64,000 nt of DNA from Candidatus Desulfovibrio intestinipullorum (GTDB lineage Bacteria > Desulfobacterota > Desulfovibrionia > Desulfovibrionales > Desulfovibrionaceae): assembly GCA_019113165.1 (NCBI GenBank), contig DXHV01000082.1, positions 1 through 64,000 on the forward strand, in the 5' to 3' direction. The notes below the pieces were generated by a model. It was not told the DNA's origin, made no database searches, and worked only from the letters and a program-made list of their open reading frames with translations. A program made the position numbers and the translations under genes. This document shows positions 1 through 9,360 of the stretch, piece by piece (the stretch's first letter is position 1; each line of letters opens with the position of its first letter).

Positions 1-264
1 CTTGTATCGAATCATTAACCGTACTGGAAACCGAACCATCGCTTTTGCTACGTTGCTCAATAGGATCAGCTGGAATCCTTCTCTACCGACTAGGTTGAGG
101 GCTGTTTATTCAGATGCCAGTTAACCGTAGAGCAAGGAGGCAAAGAACCTCACCCTCTTGGAGGATAATTCTACTTTTAGATTTTCACGTCAACATATTA
201 GAGTTCTACGCTGTTCGCAGGTTCAAAAATTTCCTTCAGACTTGTACTGATAAGAGGTACACGC

Positions 265-633
265 ATGAAGGATTCACATGGTCACAAGCTGGCTCAGCTG
301 GTAGGCAGCAATATTGCCACTCGCCGGAAACTCAAAAATTGGACTCAGGCGCAACTTGGAGAGATGCTTGGCATAGGTACTGACTCCATATGTCGCATTG
401 AACGTGGCGTGATGGCTCCCCGTTTTCAACGCCTCGAAGATCTTGCCCACCTCCTTGATTGCTCTGTTGCTGATCTTTTCAAAACACCAGAAGAGCTCCT
501 TCAGTCAGCCCAGTACTCCAGGCAGGCTGAACTTGCGAACTTTGCGCTGGATGTCCCTTCCCAAATAGCAAGGCTCTCTGAGCAAATCATTTTCCTGACC
601 AAGTTGCTCAACAAAGATTCAAACGTTGTATGA
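265..633 (+). CDS. XRE-family transcriptional regulator
   Basis: A 122-residue protein with a lambda-repressor-like helix-turn-helix at about residues 10-65, including the RKLKNWTQAQLGEMLGIG recognition region and the IERG segment typical of HTH_3 proteins. The rest is a helical tail probably used for dimerisation. GAGG lies about 10 bases before the ATG. It converges on the WYL regulator with only 10 bases between the stop codons. In mobile elements such proteins usually repress the element's own promoters; the actual target here is unknown. The 264 bases before it hold no gene I can support. Confidence 0.8.
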   Translation: MKDSHGHKLAQLVGSNIATRRKLKNWTQAQLGEMLGIGTDSICRIERGVMAPRFQRLEDLAHLLDCSVADLFKTPEELLQSAQYSRQAELANFALDVPSQIARLSEQIIFLTKLLNKDSNVV

Positions 634-643
634 GTTTTCGGAG

Positions 644-1603
644 CTACCCAAGGCTATCTTCCCCTGTCACAGGTAGGAAGCTCTCTACCGTATCCCCAAA
701 ACTGCGAACCCATGCCGCAAGTTCCGGCTCACTTCTCGTGGTTATCTCAAGCAAAACACCTCCATCTTCCTGCTCGACAAGTCGTTGTGTGTCAGACCAG
801 ATACGTTCCCGCACATAATCGGAGGCACTACCTGCTCGGAATTTTATACGGAAGCTGCGTGGTTCATGCCAGGGCAAACCAAACATTCCGGGATCTCTTT
901 CCGGTATATCAAAGGGTACAGGCTTGTTTGTCTGAATCACATCCTGTATGCGGTGAACTGCCAGATTGGTGAGATGCTTCATCGCCTTGAAGTCTTCAGT
1001 GACGCTGGCTCCCAAGACGTACAGGGCATTGCTCATGCTGACAATTCGCTGAGGGGCGAAGCGGTGCTCCTTGGGCTCTGTTCGTCCAGCTGCCTTGTAG
1101 CGCACCAGACAGATGAGCTTTTCATCAATGGCTTTGACCAGACAATCCAGATGCTCGAAATGTGGAGAGTAGTCTATTTGTCCCTTTCCGTAGAAGACGA
1201 ACTGGGGACGCTGGCATTTCTCACGGTCGGCATAGGCTGTGTCTGCCATCAGCATGGAGAAGTTGAAGATACTCTCATCCACTCGTTTTTTGATTTGATC
1301 CGGCAGATAGGGAGTAGCCAGATCTCTGCATATGGACAGGTAGCGAAGCTCCTCAAAATCCAGTCCCAGACGGCTCCGGGATATAGAGCGGATCTGATAC
1401 CACCTCTTGTGACCATCCAGACCAGTGACAAGATTTGCTCCTATGACGCCCTCGATTTCACCGACCAGGCGAATGATCGTCTGCTTTGAGCAGCAAAGCC
1501 ATTCACTCAGGTCAGCCTGATAGTGCCTGCGTCCATCAAGCATGAGGCGCTGGAAGAGGCGAAGCAGCTTGTTGCCTCGGCTGGCATCATCAATTTTCTG
1601 CAT
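644..1603 (-). CDS. WYL-domain HTH transcriptional regulator
   Basis: A 319-residue protein: N-terminal winged helix (about residues 8-70, with SEWLCCSKQTIIRLVGEIE as the recognition region), a linker, then a WYL domain (about 145-220; the segment RFAPQRIVSMSNALYVLGAS is characteristic) and a C-terminal WCX-type domain ending near FGDTVESFLPV. WYL proteins sense ligands such as nucleic acids and frequently control defence genes or mobile elements (BrxR/CapW class). No defence operon is seen beside it in the window, so it may control the element or genes to the left. A palindrome about 120 bases upstream could be its operator. Confidence 0.8.
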   Translation of the reverse strand: MQKIDDASRGNKLLRLFQRLMLDGRRHYQADLSEWLCCSKQTIIRLVGEIEGVIGANLVTGLDGHKRWYQIRSISRSRLGLDFEELRYLSICRDLATPYLPDQIKKRVDESIFNFSMLMADTAYADREKCQRPQFVFYGKGQIDYSPHFEHLDCLVKAIDEKLICLVRYKAAGRTEPKEHRFAPQRIVSMSNALYVLGASVTEDFKAMKHLTNLAVHRIQDVIQTNKPVPFDIPERDPGMFGLPWHEPRSFRIKFRAGSASDYVRERIWSDTQRLVEQEDGGVLLEITTRSEPELAAWVRSFGDTVESFLPVTGEDSLG

Positions 1604-1721
1604 CAGATAATAGCTCCATCATACGAAAATTACGATATATCAAATTGTTAGCAAAAATCATGGCGATTTGAGCCCCTGTTTTGTTAGTTTCCATATCTGG
1701 AGTCGAACCTACACGATAGAA

Positions 1722-1738
1722 ATTCCGTTATACGGAAT
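1722..1738. promoter_or_regulatory. Perfect inverted repeat upstream of the WYL regulator
   Basis: ATTCCGT-tat-ACGGAAT is a 7-bp perfect inverted repeat with a 3-base spacer, 119 bases upstream of the WYL gene start, in a 515-base gene-free stretch (1604-2118). Its shape fits a dimeric regulator site; autoregulation by the WYL protein is an inference. Nothing else in that stretch stands out. Confidence 0.35.
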
Positions 1739-2118
1739 CTTTCTGTGGGTAGACAAAAATTTTTCAAAAAAATTATACAAGTGATTCAAAAATGTTATGC
1801 ATGAAAACACCCGTAGGAGGTTCTCAGGCTGAAAAATCTCACTGAAAGAAGAAGAGAGGGGAAGCCGGGATAGACTGTGCCACAGAGGGAAACTGCCAAT
1901 AGATCCATCTTGGCCCCGACTCCTCAGTGCGAGAGCTATTTCTGAACAATAACACTATTGATACTCTTTCTGAAAAAACTCACGTTGTCCAGACAAAACT
2001 GCGTTGTTCCATTCAAGCTCTACGGTGTATTCCTTAGCAAAAAGCTATTGATACAATGTTACGAGGGCCGAGAGCTATCAGCTGACAAGAACGAGGCCCT
2101 TCAACAAAGGGGGGAAAC

Positions 2119-2542
2119 ATGGCAATCAAATTTACGAACGTCGTTGTACAAGGACTGCTTATTGCCAGTCGGCTTTGCCATCCGCTGCCCTGGCTCAAGA
2201 GCAGGGAAGTGAGGAATTGGCTCCTGGCTTTGATGCCTGCATGGGACAGGCTACCGCTACGGTTGAGATGGTGAATTGCCTGAACTCCGCTTACGAGTAT
2301 TGGGACGGCATCCTCAACAGAAACTACAGGCAGGCAATACGAGACTGTGCTGATTCTGGAGAACCTGAGTGCAAGAAGAAGCTGCAAAAGGCCAAAGGGC
2401 ATGGATACAGTACAAAGAGGGTATGGCTGACTTCATCTACTCCTCCACGGGTGGAACCATGAGCAGCCTGAAGGCAATGGACTTTCTGGCGACAGAAACC
2501 AAGAAGCAAGCAGAGCTCTTGTCAGGGAACATGGATGAATAG
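2119..2542 (+). pseudogene. LprI/DUF1311-like periplasmic protein, frameshifted
   Basis: The ATG at 2119 follows a strong GGGGGG(A) ribosome site and opens a signal-peptide-like segment (MAIKFTNVVVQGLLIAS). Around 2165-2175 the frame must shift to continue into PSAALAQEQG and a DUF1311-type domain (FDACMGQATATVEMVNCLN with paired cysteines). A second shift near 2392 is needed to read RAWIQYKEGMADF, the family's conserved (Q)RAWxxY element, and to end at the TAG at 2540-2542. Members are small secreted proteins, some inhibiting lysozyme (LprI). Two independent shifts indicate a dead gene, unless there are sequencing errors. Confidence 0.65.
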
Positions 2543-2609
2543 CACTCAACCCCATCTATCCCGACCTGAGAGACGGGTATTTCTGGAAGAAATTTTCCAT
2601 GAGAAAACA

Positions 2610-2643
2610 GGGCAGGCTGTGGTGCACAATCCACGACCTGCCC
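2610..2643. terminator. Hairpin after the LprI-like pseudogene
   Basis: GGGCAGG pairs with CCTGCCC and an inner GTGG pairs with CCAC. There is no T-run, so termination is only a guess; it separates the pseudogene from the convergent minus-strand genes. Confidence 0.4.
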
Positions 2644-2677
2644 AAATCCAATTTCACATGACTGATGTTTTCATCTG

Positions 2678-3130
2678 CTAAATTAATTCAATTTGCTTGA
2701 TAAGCTTGTTTGCACCTGCTCCTGTCATATTTTTTAACGATACTCCATTTTCTCTAGCAAATGCTTCTATATCTATACCTTTCTTTTTACACTTATCTAA
2801 AATCATATTTTTTTGCTTTTCAGATGCAGGTTTTGAACCTCCACCATTGAATCTGTTTTTATCCTGATTACTGTAGTTATTTGTATTCTCAATGACACTA
2901 GATTTAGTAATTATAGTATTGCTATTTATGTCTTGATTATTTTTGTTTTTCAAATATGACATCTCTATTAATGCATTTTTCTTTGCATTGCAAGAAGCTT
3001 CATCAATAGTTAATCCTTCTCCAATAGAAGAAGCTTTGAATTTTTCATCGATAATTTCTGCACTACAGATAATTTTCTGTTGATTATTTTGCTGGATATT
3101 ACCAACGAAAGAAATGTTAATGGTATTCAT
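2678..3130 (-). CDS. AT-rich hypothetical protein, possible nucleic-acid-binding tail
   Basis: A 150-residue protein starting at MNTINISFV, chosen because AAGGAGAAATC lies directly before this ATG; a longer 167-residue reading would add an unlikely hydrophobic leader. The gene is very AT-rich and lysine/asparagine-rich. The C-terminal 45 residues (SEKQKNMILDKCKKKGIDIE then a short SxxxMTGAGANKLI segment) resemble the small C-terminal module found in phage single-strand-annealing and related proteins. The N-terminal half is unassigned. It lies just downstream of the excisionase-like gene (60-base gap, same strand) and is probably co-transcribed with it. Confidence 0.55.
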   Translation of the reverse strand: MNTINISFVGNIQQNNQQKIICSAEIIDEKFKASSIGEGLTIDEASCNAKKNALIEMSYLKNKNNQDINSNTIITKSSVIENTNNYSNQDKNRFNGGGSKPASEKQKNMILDKCKKKGIDIEAFARENGVSLKNMTGAGANKLIKQIELI

Positions 3131-3190
3131 GATTTCTCCTTGTCTTGTGTTGAAAAAGAATGAAAATAATAGATAAAACAAGAACAGATG

Positions 3191-3505
3191 TTAGCGCACC
3201 TTGGTACGCAGCCACTCCATAAAGGCTTCTCGTGTGTAGCCAATTTTGTTGCCCACTTTGACCTTCTTGGATGGACCTTTGCCTAGACTGTCTTCATTGC
3301 TCATGGTTTTGGCACTGAGGAGTCCTCCTATCACCTTCGATGCATATTCCCTGGAAAAGACAGGCGGTAATGTTTTCTCGACTTCCTTGAAAAATTCGTT
3401 TTCCTTGCCACGGTAGAAGAAATCGCCAAAGTTGACAGAATCATGTGGAGCATTTGGATCATTTGGGTAATCAGAATAATCAGAATAATTGGGATAATGG
3501 TTCAT
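3191..3505 (-). CDS. Small DNA-binding protein, AlpA/HTH_17 (excisionase-like)
   Basis: A 104-residue protein starting at MNHYPNYSDY, supported by AGGAGTGCACC before the ATG. After a Tyr/Asp/Pro-rich N-terminus, residues about 45-103 form a MerR/excisionase-type winged helix: FSREYASKVIGGLLSAKT, then KGPSKKVKVGNKIGYTREA and FMEWLRTK, matching the usual 'GxP.k.vG.ri.Y.r..v..Wl' pattern. Such proteins act as excisionases or Rep-associated regulators. It lies in the replication block of the element. The 338 bases upstream (3506-3843) have no gene, only an imperfect GGAGG/CCTCC inverted repeat near 3609-3637. Confidence 0.6.
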   Translation of the reverse strand: MNHYPNYSDYSDYPNDPNAPHDSVNFGDFFYRGKENEFFKEVEKTLPPVFSREYASKVIGGLLSAKTMSNEDSLGKGPSKKVKVGNKIGYTREAFMEWLRTKVR

Positions 3506-3843
3506 GGTGCACTCCTGCATGGGAAATTGTGTGTCCCGCGTCTGTAGGTCAGGGCAGGTAGATTTGGGATATCTCCCACATCATAGTAGCTCGGTGTAGA
3601 ATGAAAAAAGGAGGAGAATGTTAACCACTCCCCTCCTGCAAACCTACGATGTCCCAGATAGCCTCCACGGGTGCTGTGCTCTGTATGCAGAAAATGGCGA
3701 CTACAAGGCCGAGAGAATCGGCCATACAGCGCTCATAACTCCCCTAAAAGCTGCTTTCCTGGGGTATACTACTGGCACCTGTTTTCACCCCCAGATGCCC
3801 GATAGCTCCATGAAGCACCTGCGCCTTTCATGCTACGGACGAC

Positions 3844-4506
3844 CTAGCCCTTTTTCTTCCCCTTTAAACGACTCATCCCGAAATCCCTGAGACCGTCCTT
3901 CGGCTCTCCCTTGCCACTGGGTTTCACCATGTACGATATCTGCCTCTGCACATGCTCTGGAATACCCTCGCTCCTACGAAACACCTCGCCATTCTTCCTG
4001 TAGCTACCGTCTGGATTCTTGTTGCAATGATGGATCAACCCTGGCTGATTGCTGCCAATAGTCTTCTGCCAAAGCTCTTCTGCCTTGGAAAAGACCCCAT
4101 AGGGATTCTGTATCTTGTGACCGTTCATCAAGAGCATGCCGTGACAATGCGGTGTTTCGCTTCTCTCCTGTTCTCTCGTCCACATATAAGCCGGATCTAA
4201 TTTCTTCCGTTTGTAGTGCTGGATAAGCTTAGCCATGAACTTGGAGATGTCGTTATTGTCTATAGTGCTTACTTGCTCCTTGTCGTTTGCAAAATCAGTT
4301 TTGTTCATATCGCCCTTATCCTCCTGAAAGTCCTGGGGGTATCTGACGTCAAATCGTATGGGCAGAACCTTGGAGTGCCTCTCTAGGTACTCTTCCAAAA
4401 GGGCCTGTGCTTTTTGGTAAAGCTCAGGCATCACAGGGTAAGTGCTCTGACTGTCCTGGTGACTGTTCGGGATGGACTGCTCGTCCTGCTTGTAGTTCGA
4501 GTTCAT
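3844..4506 (-). CDS. Inovirus-Gp2-type (YagK/YfjJ) replication protein
   Basis: A 220-residue protein with the fold signatures of inovirus Gp2/YfjJ replication initiators. LPIRFDVRYP forms the first strand, an HUH-like metal motif PHCHGMLLMNG is at about residues 119-129, and a late tyrosine in RQISYMVKPSGK is the likely nicking residue. This family initiates rolling-circle replication in filamentous phages and is common in P4-like satellites. Its length is near normal for the short form. A gene-free AT-rich region with repeats follows directly upstream and could hold its nick site. Confidence 0.65.
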   Translation of the reverse strand: MNSNYKQDEQSIPNSHQDSQSTYPVMPELYQKAQALLEEYLERHSKVLPIRFDVRYPQDFQEDKGDMNKTDFANDKEQVSTIDNNDISKFMAKLIQHYKRKKLDPAYMWTREQERSETPHCHGMLLMNGHKIQNPYGVFSKAEELWQKTIGSNQPGLIHHCNKNPDGSYRKNGEVFRRSEGIPEHVQRQISYMVKPSGKGEPKDGLRDFGMSRLKGKKKG

Positions 4507-4839
4507 GGTAAACTCCTATGAATAAGGTTAAAGGGTAAGGAAGAAGTCCCTCTGCCTGTTTGCATAAGGACAGGGATATAGCCAAGAGGTCCCATGTAGC
4601 TGGTCCTGTCTTGGTGAGGACAGAAATAGTGCTCCAAGGAACCTGTGAAAGCTGAATGTGTGAACAATCATTTTGGACTAGATGTGTGGTGCTCCAGTCC
4701 AGGTGTGGTAATCGCTTTGTGCTGTGTCCCTGACACTTAATTGGTGCTGTATATTTTCTAGAACACAGTGTGTTGTGGATATGGTTTCAGTGTGGATAAA
4801 ATGTGTTTATGGAGAACAGTTGTTTGGTCCTATATCACA

Positions 4840-5060
4840 TATGAGGATGTATGGTGTTCATAGACAGGTATGACACATAACTTCATTCGATATAAATGTG
4901 TTTGAAGACATTTTTGATGTATGTATTTGATGGATATATTTTTGGTGCATGTATTTGATGTGCATATGCGTAGCGCATATTTGATAGTCATATGTTTTGT
5001 GTAAATATTGGATATGTATGATGTATATGTTGGAGAGATATATTAAATGCATATATTAGA
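4840..5060. repeat. AT-rich repeat and palindrome region, candidate replication origin
   Basis: The dodecamer ATGTATTTGATG occurs at 4921-4932 and 4949-4960, with looser TGATGTAT/ATATGT variants nearby, and a 7-bp perfect inverted repeat ATATGCG-tag-CGCATAT spans 4964-4980. This lies in a 1.58-kb gene-free stretch (4507-6087) between the HUH-type Rep and the RepA-like helicase, the natural place for an origin. No nick-site consensus could be confirmed. I see no supportable gene elsewhere in the stretch. Confidence 0.4.
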
Positions 5061-5357
5061 GTACTACCATGTACCTACACTTATTTTGTGAGATATTTAA
5101 CATGTTTCAATGATTTAAACGGTATTAGAAAATAATTTTTGTCATATTATGAGTGAATGAATTAAGTCTTTTTCTATACAACAAAAAAAATAAATTTTTC
5201 TGTCTACTATTAATTTCTCGGTAACGCTTTAGCACCATCACTAATTCCGAGCATTGAAGGAGCAGAATCGCTACAGCTTGTTTGGTCCAACGCCTTTTTA
5301 GGCAGGCTTTCTTTCCATCGCTTCTTTGTAGGTAAGGAATTTTACCCCCTAAACGCA

Positions 5358-5386
5358 AAAAAAATGCCCTCCAGGAAGGAGGGCAG
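5358..5386 (-). terminator. Rho-independent terminator
   Basis: On the minus strand GCCCTCC-TTCCT-GGAGGGC is followed by an 8-base T-run (plus-strand A-run at 5358-5365). It would end transcripts coming from the repA side. Confidence 0.8.
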
Positions 5387-6031
5387 ACTAACTAATGGGG
5401 TAACCCCTGACCGAAAATAGGACCAACAAGAGTTCTGCGCTGTGGACTAGCAAAAAATTAGGGGGGAGGCAGCAGAATGATGGCCTACCCCCTAATCAGT
5501 GTTTCCTCAAAGGGCATCCGGAGCTTCGGTGAGATTAATACCCTTCCTCGACGAGGTGCAGGCAGAGAGCTCCTATAGTGAACAAGCGTATTGTTTCCTC
5601 TGCATATTCGGTGCATACGCTGGACATACGTGTCGCTTTCTACAGAGATTCTGTGCCTTGCGGCAGGAATACGTATCCCTTGCATCTTGGAATTGATTTG
5701 TTGCCTTGGAGATTCGCCACGTTTGCTCTTCAGAATCGATGGCTTTATGACGTAACGCAATTGGGTTTTGTATTTATCCAATAATTACAATATGTTAAAC
5801 TAGTTTCAGTTTCTGTGTTTGAGCGTTTAGAGCATACTTAACGGAGCTCGCCAAAATAGCCTTCAAACGATGCGTCATGCCACCGGGGGAGAACAAGTTT
5901 TGAGTAGGGAACAGAATCGTGACAGGTCTGTGGAGACAAATTGCCAAATGGCTGTCCCCAAGCTACGCAGCGTGCTAAGTCTCTTGTCTCCCCTTTCGGG
6001 TTTGAGGCTGAGAAATTCTATATAGCCCCTA

Positions 6032-6061
6032 GCAGGTATGCAGCTCTACCTGCATACCTGC
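6032..6061. repeat. Perfect 12-bp inverted repeat downstream of repA
   Basis: GCAGGTATGCAG and CTGCATACCTGC flank a 6-base loop, 26 bases beyond the repA stop. It has no T-run; it could be a weak terminator, an mRNA 3' stabiliser or an origin hairpin. Confidence 0.55.
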
Positions 6062-6087
6062 CCGATATTGAAGGAAGGATTTTGGGG

Positions 6088-8433
6088 CTACTTAGCTACG
6101 TAGTAAGTGCCTTTTCCATTTCCTTTTTGCTCTATGAGATCGTTTTCTCTCAATTCTTGAAGCAATTTTTGTACTTGTGATGAGGAAAGTTTAAGAGATT
6201 CTTCAAGGTACTTCCGTGTAGCTTGGCATTCACTATTCTTTATCGCATCCAATACTCGCAGAGCGTTTGGACTAGGCTTGTACTGAGAGTGTTCCATGAC
6301 GTTGCCCACAATTTCTGAAGACGACTCGACTCTTGGTTCCGAGCTATCCGACTCCATCTCCTGAGTAGTCGAGTCGGAGGGCAACATAGAAGTGTCTTTC
6401 GGCTCTTGTGCGGACGGCTCAGCGCAGGTAGATGCATCTAGGGCTTGAGACTTTTCCTCAGCCTGGTCGTTCTGTTGATCAATGGATGACGTCGTCCAGC
6501 TTCCTTCCAGAACGCAGAATTTGCCATCCCTGAAAGCAGCCGTGATAGTGGGCATATTTTCACCCTTCTTCCACTCGGTGACTTGTAAAGTGATTATTAG
6601 CTCTTGCAGTTCCTGAGTTTCTTCCGTCTCATCTGGATAACCTTTATAAATTCTAAAGACATTTTTACTCAATGATTCTAGATCAACCCTGCCAATCGAT
6701 GATGTTCCATCCTTACCAGCATGATGAATTGCAACAAGTGCAACATTTCTTTTTTGCAAGTCACTTCCGAAATTTGTGACTATTCCTGGGTTGTGGATTG
6801 CATTTCTACATATTGACAAGATATTGTCTAAGAATACGACTTCAATGTCTTCGCTGTCTATGATGTGTAAGATTTCGTCCCTATGTTTTACAAAATCTTT
6901 TGTGTATATATACCTAAACTTAGGGGTGATGTCTTCTGGATTAAATCGGCTGCACATCTCTTTGAACCCATCCTCTCCGGCTTCTCCATCAAGATACAGT
7001 ATCTTCCTAGTCCGGTTCGCTTTGAGGCCGAAAGTTTCACCACCTTTTGATAATGTAAGCGCCAGAGAAACGCTGAGTGTCGACTTGCCTGAGTTTGATT
7101 TGCCCCATATCAAAGTTTGTGAGTTCCCTGTAATGAGGCTATCCCAAGACAAATCAGATCTGATTTTTGGTCCTCGGCTCATTAGATCCACTAAAGATAC
7201 AGAACCTAAAGCAGAGTCCATATCTTCGCTAATATCCTGTTCCTTCTTGGGTGATAACTTATCCCGCCACACGCGATACTCTTCGAGACTAAGCGAATCG
7301 GCCATCAACCTGTGAATGAAACTCGACACTATCTCCAGATTTTGTACGCAATCGTACTTTTCTGCCCTGGCAGCCATAATTCCATTAGATTTTGTAATAT
7401 CTTTTTCATATTTATTACTAACAATCCATGGATATATTCTAATTGAATTTGGATGACTGTGTGTCTGAATTTTTTCAATCCACTTGTTTAACTGACTCAA
7501 ATCTTCATCTTTAATTGAAGGAACTAATATTATATTTTTTAAAAATAGTGTAGAATAATCAATCTCTTCAATATTATCATAACCACCAAAGCATCCTGAA
7601 ATAACAAAATCTGTATATCGTTCATATAATCGAGCTTCATCTGACTTTTGAAGCATAAAAAATAAAATATCTGGATCTAGGAATAATATAATATTTTTTC
7701 TATGTTCTTCATTAATAATATCGAAATTAAATAGGTGTGGGTTAACATAAGTTCTGCCAGTCATATATTTATTATTTATTATTGGGCAAACAACAAATAT
7801 ATCAGACTCGTTTTCTGCTGAAAATTTCCAAATTTCATAATTGCAATTTTTATTTTTTTCTCTACATACAAATGAAATATTATATTTTTTTTCTGATGAA
7901 ATAAATGTACTAGGGAGAATAACCTCTATATAGTTTTCATTTTTGTCATCGCTTATATTATTTTTATTTTTATCATCACTTATATTATTTTCATTTTTAT
8001 CATCATTTATATTATTTTCATTTTTATCACCATTTATATTATTTTCATTTTTATCATTGCTTTTTCTGCATTCAAATATTTTCTGAGGATCTATATTGAA
8101 AATTAATCCTAAAATTCGTGAACTAATTGTTGTATTTACTCGATGGTTATCTGAAATATATTTTATTATACCTTTTTCTCGTATTTCAGTAAATATATAT
8201 GGGTTTCTATCAATTCTATCAATTTTATTGTACCATGGTAAACGCGTTATAATAGATAATTGTTGATCGTAATTTAATTTTTTCCAATATATTGTTATAA
8301 TTTCTTTAAACAAATCTATTCTAGCTGTGCTAGCTGTTGATAAAAAGTAGTTAGGTATTTCGTGAATCCATTGTTTCTTAAAGTATGATTCTATTGAATA
8401 AATATCTGCGTAATAACATTCATAGTTATACAT
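6088..8433 (-). CDS. RepA-like AAA ATPase/helicase with primase-like N-terminus
   Basis: A 781-residue protein. The central part (about residues 425-640) is a RecA-fold ATPase of the RepA/AAA_25 group: Walker A LIWGKSNSGKSTL near residue 445, KILYLDGEAGEDGF, Walker B VVFLDNILS and ALVAIHHAGKDG. The last 55 residues form a winged helix (SQVQKLLQELRENDLIEQ). The N-terminal 400 residues are much more AT-rich in DNA and Lys/Asn/Ile-rich in protein; IILFLDPDILFFML followed by an acidic region hints at a TOPRIM-type primase core, which is an inference. Five near-identical 9-residue repeats interrupt the N-terminal part. The likely role is unwinding at the element's origin. The composition break suggests a domain fusion of separate ancestry. 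Confidence 0.7.
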   Translation of the reverse strand: MYNYECYYADIYSIESYFKKQWIHEIPNYFLSTASTARIDLFKEIITIYWKKLNYDQQLSIITRLPWYNKIDRIDRNPYIFTEIREKGIIKYISDNHRVNTTISSRILGLIFNIDPQKIFECRKSNDKNENNINGDKNENNINDDKNENNISDDKNKNNISDDKNENYIEVILPSTFISSEKKYNISFVCREKNKNCNYEIWKFSAENESDIFVVCPIINNKYMTGRTYVNPHLFNFDIINEEHRKNIILFLDPDILFFMLQKSDEARLYERYTDFVISGCFGGYDNIEEIDYSTLFLKNIILVPSIKDEDLSQLNKWIEKIQTHSHPNSIRIYPWIVSNKYEKDITKSNGIMAARAEKYDCVQNLEIVSSFIHRLMADSLSLEEYRVWRDKLSPKKEQDISEDMDSALGSVSLVDLMSRGPKIRSDLSWDSLITGNSQTLIWGKSNSGKSTLSVSLALTLSKGGETFGLKANRTRKILYLDGEAGEDGFKEMCSRFNPEDITPKFRYIYTKDFVKHRDEILHIIDSEDIEVVFLDNILSICRNAIHNPGIVTNFGSDLQKRNVALVAIHHAGKDGTSSIGRVDLESLSKNVFRIYKGYPDETEETQELQELIITLQVTEWKKGENMPTITAAFRDGKFCVLEGSWTTSSIDQQNDQAEEKSQALDASTCAEPSAQEPKDTSMLPSDSTTQEMESDSSEPRVESSSEIVGNVMEHSQYKPSPNALRVLDAIKNSECQATRKYLEESLKLSSSQVQKLLQELRENDLIEQKGNGKGTYYVAK
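7937..8061 (-). repeat. 27-bp tandem repeats inside repA (9-residue units)
   Basis: Five consecutive in-frame units of 27 bases encode DKNENNING, DKNENNIND, DKNENNISD, DKNKNNISD and DKNENYIEV (about residues 125-169 of the RepA-like protein). The unit length is a multiple of three, so copy-number changes would keep the frame. The repeat likely forms a disordered linker. Confidence 0.9.
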
Positions 8434-8557
8434 GATGATAGACCTCCTAAATTTTAAATAGGAAAGTGCGACATAAAAGCTATTTTTTTGTCAGAGAGAT
8501 AGAACAATGTGTATTTATGGTATTAGCTTACTGGAAAACAAACAAGTTTGAAATCTA

Positions 8558-8583
8558 GGGTAGGCGGGTTTACCCGCCTACCC
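8558..8583. terminator. 26-bp perfect palindrome between repA and the decayed integrase
   Basis: GGGTAGGCGGG-ttta-CCCGCCTACCC is a very stable hairpin 28 bases beyond the end of the decayed integrase gene and upstream of repA. It is probably a terminator for the integrase remnant, though no T-run follows. Confidence 0.55.
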
Positions 8584-8611
8584 ATGCTAGAAGCTACAGT
8601 GGATATTTTAA

Positions 8612-9360
8612 CTATTCAATTGAGCAATGAGTTCCCTCTGACCTATCATTGGTGCCGTTTGTTTCTGTTTCCAGTTTGTCCAAATAGTCGCTCCATGCCT
8701 GCATCATCTCCTTTCTCTGGGGTAGCCACTGGGCTTGGTTGTACGCTGCCCTGGTTCGATCCCTGTCCATGTGTGCCAGTTGCATCTCAATCAGATCGCT
8801 GTTGTAGCCCATCTCGTTGAGTAGGGTAGAGGCAATGCCTCTGAACCCGTGGATGCTCATTTCTTCTCGGGTATAACCAAGGCGTCGCAGGCCGTTGAGC
8901 AAGGTCACATCCGTGATGACAGTGCCTCTGGAGTGGGCTGATGGGAAAAGATACTCTCCACCTCCTGTCAAGTCGTGTAATTCCCAAAGGATTTCTTTGA
9001 CCTGCCTGGACAAAGGGACAATGTGTTCACGCCTCATCTTCATAATAGAGGCAGGGACAGTCCACACGCCCTTTTCCATATCGATATCTTCCCACTTTGC
9101 GAACCTGAGCTCTTTTGAGCGCAGGAAGACATGGGGCATAAGTTTGAGCGCATACTTGGTACTCGTAAAGTCAGTGTACAAGTCAATCGCCTGCAAAAGC
9201 AATCTATTTCCTTGGTGGTAGTCAGGCGAGCTCTGTGTTTGACTTGAGGGCGATCTGGAAGAATCTCTGCCAATCCTTGAGATACGTCATATTTGATATA
9301 CCTCATGAGCTTAGCGTAGCGGCATATTTTACTGGCAATTTGAGCTACTCTATGTGCCAT
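8612..9360 (-). pseudogene. P4-type tyrosine integrase, truncated and frameshifted
   Basis: Two overlapping frames together give about 250 residues of the C-terminal half of a P4/IntS-type integrase. The upstream frame (9360 to about 9200) carries the end of the core-binding domain (MAHRVAQIASKICRYA). The downstream frame (to 8612) carries the catalytic domain: FLRSKELRFAKWEDID with the first Arg, MRREHIVPLSRQ, the HGFR box (HGFRGIASTLLNEMGY), LAHMDRDRTRAAYNQA with the Tyr, and the family tail MMQAWSDYLD. A frameshift near 9200 and the missing N-terminal ~150 residues make it non-functional. It is the relic of an earlier insertion. Confidence 0.8.

Noticed and set aside
5485..5781. 98-residue minus-strand open frame in the AT-rich gap of the island
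   Set aside because: TTG start without a ribosome site, no recognisable domain, and a composition like its surroundings; not supportable as a gene.
9040..9360. Independent small gene upstream of the broken integrase
   Set aside because: It continues the P4-integrase similarity in another frame, so it is the front part of the same pseudogene.
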